A stretch of 64,000 nt of DNA from Mytilus galloprovincialis. Lineage: Eukaryota > Mollusca > Bivalvia > Mytilida > Mytilidae. The notes below the pieces were generated by a model, which saw only the letters and a list, made by a program, of their open reading frames with translations, made no database searches and was not told where the DNA came from. Where the stretch lies: the NCBI RefSeq assembly GCF_965363235.1, contig NC_134840.1, forward strand, positions 94,314,416-94,378,415, in the 5' to 3' direction. Each line of letters opens with the position of its first letter. Position 1 is the stretch's first letter. The position numbers and the translations under genes are program-made. Below, piece after piece: positions 55,746 to 64,000 of the stretch.

Positions 55746-56682
55746 AGCCTTAGTCGGTCTTACTCATTTATACATGATTCATATCCTACCATTGGCATGT
55801 AAATAAGGCCCTCAAAAGAAAAAAGCACTGATAGAATTGTCCTAGAAGCATATTTTATTAGACTAATAATGGTCTATATATAATCAGTTACATTTATTTC
55901 ATGTTTGAAACGGTGCAAATTTTTTCTTTCATTTGACTTAGAATTACCAAAAGAAGCATTGTAGCAAAGGAGAAGAATAATTGTGGTCTGAGGTCAGACA
56001 CACGAAAATAATTGAATTTAACAGAAGGGAAACAAATATCGGACTTGGAAAAAGGGGAGAGGGAAAAGGGAGAGAGCTTTTGATACCTTTTATGAAATTC
56101 TCCATACATAATATCTTTTACAAAAAATCATCCTACAACAGTTCGCAAGCTGTATATGCCGAAAAAAGATGAATTTATGAAGAATCTGGTGCCATCTTGA
56201 CCAAACCATTTATTTTTGTGATTATCAAGGTTGAGTTATTTATTTTCAAAATCCTCCGAGTAACCAATATATATGAGGTTTTACGCAATTGCACAACTCT
56301 TTCAATCAGTTCAAGGTACATGTATCTGGGACCTTCTTGAAAAATCTTGAATCAATGTACTGTGTACAAAAAATGTCAAAGATTTATGTTTAAACCATTG
56401 TAATCATGCACTTCAAACAACGCATTTTCTAACTTTAAATTGGACCATTTTATTTAAAAATAAAACTATACATATTTCACAAAATATTCACTTTGTACAC
56501 GATTTCCGACCCCAGGGCTTTACTTATGACCTTTGTTCTTTCGTCACTTGACCCAAAGAGTAAGTTGTCTGATTGACTGGGTGTTTTTTTTCGGATTGGA
56601 CTAAGTAGCTATAAGGTGTAGTTAGCACATGGTTTACGTCAAATAATGCAAACGCAATACTCCAACAATGCAGTGTCTAAGA
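55746..56682. other. no gene recognised
   Basis: Contains short purine-rich frames only. The preceding ~130 bp (55615-55745) are rich in TTCGGGATTTCGGGATC-like short repeats. Confidence 0.5.
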
Positions 56683-57140
56683 TTATGCTCTGTGACTTAA
56701 TCCGTTCTGTGTGAATTTATAAATTCTGTCTCTTTCCTCTTGTTGCCTTTTTAACATGTCCATATGTTTCATAAAATCAGTGTTACTCTTTTGCATCCTA
56801 TGAACTGATTCCCACGTTTGTTCTGGCTGCGTATTTGGTCGTGCCCCTACACTGCCATACTTGTTGGCGACGAACAAGATTAGAAAAACTACAGGGCCAG
56901 CCAATACAAGAATTATAAACAAGCCGTAGAACGTTTCTGAAATTGATAGCCGTTTAGGAGTCTGGTAGCTTGTTTGTCTGTCTAATTCCCTTTCTTTTTC
57001 ACACTCTTCGTCACTCGGTTCTTTTTCTTTCTCTATGCCATTTTTCCGATTCAATTTTTCCGATTGATAATCAAGATAATTATCTCTTGGGTTTCGATGA
57101 GCCTTATGTCTCTTTAACTTACATTCGTAACTTTCTGCTT
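56683..57140 (-). CDS. last exon of an unrecognised single-pass membrane protein
   Basis: An open frame runs from a TTGCAG acceptor (exon start 57140) to TAA at 56685-56683, about 151 codons. The N-terminal part is strongly charged (EKEKEPSDEECEKERELDRQ), followed by a single TM (FYGLFIILVLAGPVVFLILF) and a short C-terminal segment with MKHMDMLKRQQEERDRIYKF, a possible short coiled coil. There is no in-frame ATG before the TM, so upstream exon(s) should lie beyond 57140 on the minus strand; I could not identify them. The acceptor has only a weak pyrimidine tract. Orientation in the membrane and function are unknown. Confidence 0.5.
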
Positions 57141-57182
57141 CTGCAATGAATTAATTATGTAATAATATATATACATGCCTAA

Positions 57183-57477
57183 AACTAGGTTCACACTGCC
57201 GATCAGACCAACTCGACCAATCACGATTAAGACAAATAAAGCGATCGGGAGACTGGCCTGACTCAATTGATCGACAAGCATGTTCGGGTGGTCTACCTTG
57301 GTCGTCATCGATCTGAATTTCTATCCGAAAGTTTTTGACATGTCAGAAACATTCCAGTAAGGATTGTGAAGCCAGTCATTCGAGAAGAGATCAAGAATTC
57401 GTCGAGTAGCGGTCGAATTGATCGGGAAAAAATCGTGTAGAGATCGAGTTGATATTATAGGCAGTGCAAACCTAGCT
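57183..57477. mobile_element. 295-bp MITE with TAA target duplication (PIF/Harbinger-like)
   Basis: Begins AACTAGGTTCACACTGCC; the right end is the inverse, GGCAGTGCAAACCTAGCT. TAA flanks both ends (57180-57182 and 57478-57480). The inner arms also pair (AACTCGACC...GGTCGAATT). A 3-bp TAA/TTA duplication and a TTCACACTGC-type end fit PIF/Harbinger MITEs. Confidence 0.7.
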
Positions 57478-57480
57478 TAA

Positions 57481-58265
57481 TGAATATGTTGCCGTAATAT
57501 ATGTTCCATACCATGTGAGTATTTGTACTGTATACGCAGACGGTCGAACTGCCTAATATTAAAAAGTAGGTCAAGTTAAAAGATACACATGTCGTACGCG
57601 TATGGTCAAAGTATATATGTACGATTTTTTTTTCTTTTATTTGAGACTGCGGTTAGTTCAAGAAAATATGGTGCCTTTTGCAATTGGATTAAATATGTTA
57701 TAATTGATAAAAACATAGCATTTTTTACTATCACAAGTTGTTTTATATATGTTTTAACGATCTAAAATAAATAATTACACGTATAAATCATAGATATAAT
57801 AGTTTGATCATTTTAGCGGGTTGCCATACATGTCTATTGGTGTCTCTGTAAAGTTTTTATTGCAAGTTATTCTTCTGATAAGCTACACCGAGTTTTGTTT
57901 ATTTGGAGCTCCGTATCAATATTTGGCAAACTTACTTTGCATACATTATAAAAACAACTTATCATTATATTTGTATACTGCTGTTTGGATTCAATCAAAG
58001 ACGTATAAGAGAGTCTTGATGAGGTTTACAGAATAGAGAATAATGGGCACTAAAATCTGCAGAATAAACGCCTAAAAACGATTAAAGAATATGATAAAAT
58101 AGGGCAAACAATAAAGAATAGAGTAATAGGGCTCTAAATTATAAAGAATGGAGAATAATGGTATAAACAAAATAGAGAAATACGACCTAAAAATTATAGA
58201 ATAAAGAAATGAAGGACCCCTTATCTAGACCCTCTTATATTCCAATGCACCTTGTTAGGGCTCAC
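57481..58265. other. no gene recognised
   Basis: Includes a degenerate AT-rich repeat of AAAGAATAGAGTAATAGGG-like units at 58035-58215. No coding signal was seen. Confidence 0.5.
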
Positions 58266-58268
58266 TGT

Positions 58269-58335
58269 CTCCGCTATATAGCCAAGGGTTACGATCCATT
58301 CCCCTCCTCTAGATTGTAACCCTTGGCTAGCGGAG
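58269..58335. repeat. short inverted repeat
   Basis: CTCCGCTATATAGCCAAGGG and following bases (58269-58296) are inverted at 58312-58335 (GATTGTAACCCTTGGCTAGC...). A small hairpin-forming repeat. Confidence 0.7.
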
Positions 58336-58609
58336 ATGGTTAGGGCTGCGAGAAAAAAATCAATAGATTCTCAGATAAATTATTAGATCTAGTATCTGAA
58401 CTTTATGTGTTTTTCTATGTTATGCTATTGTTTCAGAAAAAGGGAGAAGATTTGTTACCATTAAAACGTTTAATCCCGCTGCAAATATTTGCACCTGTCC
58501 TAAGTCAGGAATCTGATGTACAGTAGTTGTCGTTTGTTTATGTAATTTATACGTGTTTCTCGTTTCTCATTTTTTAATATAGCTTAGACCGTTGGTTCTC
58601 CCGTTTGAA

Positions 58610-58795
58610 TGGTTTTACACTAGTAATTTTGGGGCCCTTTATAGCTTGTTGTTCGGTGTGAGCCAAGGCTCCGTGTTGAAGGCCGTACATTGACCTATAA
58701 TGGCGTACATTGACCTATAATGGTTTACTTTTATAAATTGTTATTTGGATGGAGAGTTGTCTCATTGGCACTCACACAACATCTTCCTATATCTA
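58610..58795 (+). repeat. SINE-like mussel repeat
   Basis: GGGGCCCTTTATAGCTTGTT, GAAGGCCGTACATTGACCTA (partly duplicated in tandem) and GAGAGTTGTCTCATTGGCAC. It is the best forward copy of this family in the window. Confidence 0.75.
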
Positions 58796-58950
58796 TTTAC
58801 GCCAGAAACCCATGGCGATATATATGTATTTAAATTGTTGACTGAAAAATACATGCGAATTCTGTATAGCAGAACAAAGTGTAAGGGACTGAAAAAAACA
58901 TGCACATTTCTTACAGCGAAACAAAGTATTTGCATAGAAAAGGACCAGAA

Positions 58951-59046
58951 GTCGGTTTCACAAAAAACTTACGACTTATCGTAAATATACTGAATTGTTC
59001 ATGACTTACTATCAATTTTAATGGTAAGTTTTTATGTGAAACCGAC
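58951..59046. mobile_element. 96-bp MITE
   Basis: GTCGGTTTCACAAAAAACTT and following bases are inverted at the right end (AAGTTTTTATGTGAAACCGAC). Non-coding, very short foldback element. Confidence 0.65.
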
Positions 59047-59164
59047 CCCAGACTTCAAATCGAAAAGCAAATGACCGAAAGCGAAACGATCGCTATTTTT
59101 TTAAGGGATGGGATCCAATATAAATAGAGCGGAAGTTGGTTAGCTCCTCTTTAGACTATTGGTC

Positions 59165-59940
59165 TATTTTGACTAGAACAAATAGGAAGACAACTCACCT
59201 ACACTCGAGAAAACAGCGATAATTACGATCAGAATCAGTAATAAAAGAGGGACGAAAGATACCAAAGGGACAGTCAAACTCATAAATCTAAAACAAACTG
59301 ACAACGCCATGGCTAAAAATGAAAAAGACAAACAGAAAAACAATAGTACACATGACACAACATAGAAAACTAAAGAAATAAACAACACGAACCCCACCAA
59401 AAACTAGGGGTGATCTCAGGTGCTCCGGAAGGGTAAGCAGATCCTGCTCCACATGCGGCACCCGTCGTGTTGCTTATGTGATTACAAATCCGGTAAATAG
59501 TCTAATTCGGGAGGTCAAATTCATGAAAGGGAAGGGGATTGTAGTTACGACGTGAGGAACATATCCGATATCATTTGTGAAATGGTTATTCCATAACGGT
59601 CAACCAACTCGTGATGGCGTCCGTAAAATTTACGAAGGGATGATTTCAACTTCACCATTTGGAACTCTTGATTTAATAGCTTCCTTGTGAGCAGTAAACC
59701 TCTATCAAGAAAATCATGATAGGAAATGCAAGCACGGGAATATCGTATCAATTGAGAGATATATACCCCGTATGCAGGTGCTGCTGGAATGTTGCTACTT
59801 AGAAATGGAAAGTTCACAATTGGAAAGCTGAAATCATCTCTTTTGTCGTAAAGTTTTGTCTTCAACCGACCCTCATTGTCAATTTCTAGATGTAAGTCAA
59901 GATATGAAGCTGACTTAACTGTATCACTAAGTATGTGCAC
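59165..59940 (-). mobile_element. Penelope-like reverse transcriptase fragment with 3' tail
   Basis: The minus-strand frame 59940-59545 encodes TVKSASYLDLHLEIDNEGRL, NFPFLSSNIPAAPAYGVYIS and QLIRYSRACISYHDFLDRG, the region just after the RT core in a very common mussel element. The pattern (FPF-SSNIP...R-RAC...LL--KLL) recalls the conserved motif downstream of RT in Penelope-like elements. The RT palm is absent. 59165-59544 is the 3' non-coding tail. Class assignment is from memory and moderate. Confidence 0.6.
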
Positions 59941-59991
59941 TAAGTATGTGCAAGGATGGCTAATAATTTAGCCATCCTTGCACATACTTAG
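59940..59991. repeat. perfect 24-bp-arm hairpin at the broken end of the RT fragment
   Basis: Arms 59940-59963 and 59968-59991 are exact inverses (CTAAGTATGTGCAAGGATGG...) with a 4-base loop TAAT. A 13-bp tandem CACTAAGTATGTG (59925-59937 and 59938-59950) runs into it. Confidence 0.9.
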
Positions 59992-60839
59992 TAAGAAGCA
60001 ACGAAGGATCATCTTCTTCCCAACTCTATACAAAATTTTAAAAAAAATTAATATTAAGTCATACAGATTGTGTTGATGAAAATGGTTAAATGTGTTAAAT
60101 TGATAGAAATTAGAAATGACAATTACACATATAAAATTGAGAATTATAATAATAGAAATGGGGAATGGTTCGAAGAGACAACCAAATGTTTTGCTAAGCC
60201 AAATCAAGTAACAAATAAAATAAAATTGTAGGAAAGGTACTATGCAATGTTTTTTTTTTATTATTACTAATTCAACATAAGAGGGTATGTCATTTTGTGG
60301 TCATGTTAAATGAAAGTATTTCTGACGTCATTTTGTTTTCAAAAGGAGGAGATGAAAATTAAAGAATGACAAACACAGTCGAAAATTGCAGTTAAAGAAC
60401 TTAAACACAGTAAAGCTTTTAAAAATACATTAAAAATTAGTTTGAATCAATTTAAAGGGGAAACCTTCTCAAAATCTTAAATTTGCCGCTATATTTTTTA
60501 CATTCACGTCCAAATCCACACCTTTGTTGTTTACTATTTACACATTGCGACTTGTATGGAGAGTTGGCACTCACACCAAATCTTCTTATTCTCATTACCA
60601 ATTATAATATACCTATAAAAGGGATTTTTTTCTATTGTTTTTTTTCTTATCAAAGCACCACAATCCTATGCGGAACACAAACACTATATTTGTTTGAAGT
60701 CCCCCTTTCATAAGGCCCCTCCTGCAATTACAAGTAGTCTTATAAGAGTAGTTGTCTCTGGGGATGGGATAGATTAGTAGCATTTTAATCACTAACTAAA
60801 GATTTTGATGGGTTTATTTTGGTTTTTGTATTTTGGTTT
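59992..60839. other. no gene; repeat tails
   Basis: 60135-60190 resembles the GTGTCAAAGAGACA family (AATGGGGAATGGTTCGAAGAGACAACC region), and 60540-60590 the TTGGCACTCACACC family. Nothing else was recognised. Confidence 0.5.
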
Positions 60840-61215
60840 TCCAAAACCACCCTGAGAGGTTAAAATCTCCTCCAATTAATATATCTGCATTTTTTATTTG
60901 AGAGGCTCTCCTCTTTACTGATGTGACAACCACTTTGTTCATCATATTTTTTTGGGTTGTAAAAGGATGATATATAAAGTGATCCCATACCATTTCAGAT
61001 TCATCATCAGGTGTAAGGTTTTCAACTTCATCACTTATAAATTTTTATTTTATTGCAATGAGTACACCGCCATCCTGCTTGGGTTTTTTTGTCTGTCTTT
61101 TCTGTATAGTGTGTACTCTTCAGGAATGATTTCAATATCTTTGATTGTTGAATCGAGCCAAGTCTTTGTTCCGATCACAATATCCGGTTTAGTGCTATCA
61201 ATCGTATTTTGAATA
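60840..61215 (-). pseudogene. decayed LINE APE-endonuclease fragment
   Basis: On the minus strand, one frame reads VIGTKTWLDSTIKDIEIIPE followed by EYTLYRKDRQKNPS, and further on ADILIGGDFNLSGWF: the ETWL--S----EI-P--Y--YRKDR and GGDFN motifs of LINE endonucleases. The frame between is interrupted. It belongs to a different LINE from the one at 9.1 kb. Confidence 0.6.
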
Positions 61216-61511
61216 ATATGTTGTTTATACGTTTGATAGACTGGAAATTGATGTTATAAGTATTCGTAGAGGTGTCTCAATTTGTTTTTGGTTTATTTGT
61301 ACGTATTGATTCAGACTGATGATATGGTTTAAATGAGTTTTTGGCGTTAATGTCATGCCATTGTAATCATTTGAATAATGGTATAGACTTTCAATGGATT
61401 AGAGGAACTTTTCAGCCCAGTAGTCAAACACTTCTGTGTTGACTTGAGTTATCATTGATATGTTCATAATAATAAATTAACTGTTAACAAAACTCTGAAT
61501 TCTTAAAATAC

Positions 61512-61681
61512 TAAGGCTTTTCTACCTCAGGAATAGATAACCTTGTCTGTATTTGGCAAACTTTTAGGAATTTGTGGTCCTCAACTTCGTAATTTAATTG
61601 GCCTTTTAAACATTTTTTGATTCGAGCGTCACTGATGGGCGTGAGTGTAAACTTTTAGTACTGGTATCTATGATGAGTTTA
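61512..61681 (+). repeat. decayed inverted copy of the ACGCCAGACGCGCG repeat
   Basis: TTTTCTACCTCAGGAATAGA, CTCAACTTCGTAATTTAATTGG, TTTTTTGATTCGAGCGTCAC then TGATGGGCG: it matches the reverse of 537-760 but the hammerhead-like core is largely lost. Confidence 0.65.
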
Positions 61682-62824
61682 TTTGCACCATGTACGTCAA
61701 GAATGCATCTTCTATAGTTTAGATTTTCGCAAATTAAACAATTCCAAAAAAAACCCTAATCTACACTCGAAACAAGTGGACCTATTCACTCGAAAAACAT
61801 TATCTCGACCGGACGCTACACCTACCGTGTGTGACTTTTAAATGGACACTTGTGCTGTCATTTAGAATGTATTTTGTAAAATATCAAATAACTCTTTATC
61901 TTTGTTCAAGGCTTACATTTAAATGAAAATCAATATAACAGTTACTACATTGTAAACATTGATTATTGTGAATGTGTATTCATTTCAGTTTCAATGTACT
62001 TTAATCATTTTAAAAAATCATTTTCTGTGCTTTATTTAGTAATTCAGTTGATTGTATAGCTCAAATTTTGGACACCATGATTGGTTAATAAAATTATCTA
62101 ATCTATTTATATATCAATCATACCTTAAATAAAGTGTGCCTGTGTGGTTTTTTCCACCAAGTATATATAAATAAACAGGTAAATCAGAAATTTAACACCG
62201 GAATTAAACTACGTTTAAACAATGATCAATCAATATGTAGTCAAGGGAAACCCGCAATGCAATAGGAAAATAGAAATAGACCCGACCTATCTTTAATCCA
62301 ATCATATATCTAGATTCCTTTTTTATGTGACGTTTGTGAACAGTTGACATTAGGCTTCATTGAGATAACCGTTCGTTGTATCTCTTGTCAACATGTTAAA
62401 AATGAACTGGTTCATGTACCAATCCTGCTCTGAGAGGTAAATAAAAAATACTATCGTCTATGGTAATGTTACCTTATTACAGGTAATAGCACCTGTCGTC
62501 ATTTGTCCTTACCTGGAGGGGCTTCCCAATTCTAATTATAGTAACATAATTGTGAAGTATATTAAATGAAGGGTAACAGTCAGGATTCTACTCTGTCAAA
62601 ATTTAACACATGTTATGAGTCACAGATTATGGTTAAACATCATACAAAAAAATGCCCCTTGTTATCTAGAAGTGGCGTGAATCAGATGTGGATACAAAAA
62701 AAATCCAAAGATCTTTTATAGTACATACAATCTAACTCTCTTTCATCTTGCAATAGTATTAAAACATTTGACTTTTGAACACTTTACACAAGTATTCCAC
62801 ATTCCAAACTAAAAGATAAATTGA
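61682..62824. other. no gene recognised
   Basis: AT-rich sequence without recognised exons or repeats. Confidence 0.5.
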
Positions 62825-63833
62825 AAGAGTTTACATTGCTTTGTTTCATAAAAAAGAATGGCCAACGTAGATCCAAGTATCTTGTCTTAGGGAGGGGCAA
62901 ATCCTACTTTGTAAATGATAACTCTAAATCAAACAAAAAATTCTCTGAAACTGACATTATCAAGATGCTTGATTTGTTGAATGATAACATATTTGTTCCG
63001 TTGGAAAATGTGTGTTTTACAACAAACTGTCAGCATTTCAATGGTAACCAATTGTGCCCCTCTTCTTGCCGACTTGTTTCTTTATTATCATGTGGCTGAC
63101 TTCTTACAGTAACTTCTTAGGAAGAAAGATAAAAAGTTAGCAATATCCTTTAACTCTACATTCCGCTATAAAGAGGATGTTTTTTTCACTGAATAATTCA
63201 AAATTTGGTGACTATGTTGAACGCATCTATCCCATCGAAATGGAGATAAAGTATACAACAGATACAGTTAAGTCGGCCTCATATCTTGACTTACATCTAG
63301 AAATTGATAATGAGGGTCGATTGAAAACAAAACTTTACGACAAAAGAGACGATTTCAGCTTTCCAATTGTGTACTTTCCATTTCTAAGTAGCAACATTCC
63401 AGCAGCACCTGCATACGGGGTATATGTATCCCAATTGATACGATATTCCCGTGCATGCATTTCCTATCATGATTTTCTTGATAGATGGTTGCTGCTCACA
63501 AGGAAGGTATTTAACCAAGAGTTCTAAATGGTGAAGTTTAAATCATCCCTTCGTTAATTTACGGACGCCAACACGAGTCGGTTGACTGTTATGGAATAAC
63601 CGTTTCACAAATGATATTTGATACGTTCCCCACGTAGTAACTACAATCCCCTTCCCTTTCATGAATGTGACCTACCGAATTAGACTATTTACCAGATTTA
63701 TTATAACATGAGCAACACGACGGGTGCCACATGTGGAGCAGGATCTGCTTACCCTTCTGGCGCACCTGAAATCTCCCTTAGTTTTGGTGGGGTTCGTGTT
63801 GCTTATTCTTTAGTTTTCTATGTTGTGTCATGT
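62825..63833 (+). mobile_element. Penelope-like reverse transcriptase fragment, plus strand
   Basis: Encodes FIKKNGQRRSKYLVLGRGKS and KKFSETDIIKMLDLLNDNIF upstream, then NNSKFGDYVERIYPIEMEIK and the same TVKSASYLDLHLEIDNEGRL region as the copy at 59165-59940, followed by the same 3' tail (CCACATGTGGAGCAGGATCT...TTTTGGTGGGGTTCGTGTTG). It is broken and cannot encode a working RT. It is inverted relative to the other copy. Confidence 0.6.
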
Positions 63834-63930
63834 AAAATTGAGAATGGAAATGGGGAATGTGTCAAAGAGACAACAACCCGACCAAAATAAAAAAAAACAC
63901 AACAGCAGAAGGTCACCAACGCAAAGACCT
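63834..63930 (+). repeat. GTGTCAAAGAGACAACAACC repeat
   Basis: AAATTGAGAATGGAAATGGG, then GTGTCAAAGAGACAACAACC, then an A run and CAACAGCAGAAGGTCACCAA. It directly abuts the Penelope-like tail, so one probably inserted at the end of the other. Confidence 0.7.
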
Positions 63931-64000
63931 TATTAGTGACTCAATATTAACGCCAAAATATGCAATCTTTAATGACTTGACAACAGTATCGTAATTATAT

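Overview
This is animal genomic DNA, very probably from a bivalve mollusc and most likely a mytilid mussel. It is AT-rich with long introns, spliced host genes and many short-period repeats. Several dispersed repeats look like families I know from mussel genomes (the TGCCCC/GGACGGACGG repeat, the sequence ending TTGTCTCATTGGCAATCATA, the GTGTCAAAGAGACAACAACC repeat, and the ACGCCAGACGCGCG repeat). The species assignment is from memory of these repeats and is not proven here.

Layout. 1-3200: repeats only. 3196-17906: a small cluster of gustatory-receptor-like (GRL) seven-transmembrane genes, with two broken copies and one better copy whose last four exons join in phase and end in the family hallmark TYFFLLLQF. 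Its introns hold a LINE with open ORF1 and ORF2 (about 9.1-13.9 kb) and a decayed hAT transposon (14966-16558). 17907-24037: gene-poor, with MITEs, SINE-like tails and a hammerhead-ribozyme-like repeat. 24038-43705: a 12-exon amnionless (amn) gene, spliced here from exons that all keep phase; it predicts a 522-residue type I membrane receptor subunit with two FxNPx(F/Y) endocytosis signals. Its 9.9-kb tenth intron contains two nearly identical 3.23-kb hAT-like elements in opposite orientation, each with its own target-site duplication. 43980-46248 (minus): a two-exon gene for a single-pass membrane protein with an acidic, Ser/Thr-rich tail, convergent with amn. 50343-51188: an NHL/TRIM-type beta-propeller gene. 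51.2-55.7 kb: tandem repeats and a GGAC-rich element. 56683-57140 (minus): the last exon of an unrecognised single-pass membrane protein. 57-64 kb: MITEs, two inverted Penelope-like reverse transcriptase fragments, a decayed LINE endonuclease fragment and repeats.

No operons, CRISPR arrays, rRNA genes or convincing functional tRNA genes were seen. The host genes do not form one pathway; amn is the one with a clear physiological role (endocytic uptake with cubilin). The strongest structural signals are the inverted hAT pair inside the amn intron, two unrelated elements whose terminal inverted repeats are built from many copies of one short word, the hammerhead-like core, and the LINE whose two ORFs share a frame and are separated by a single UAG.
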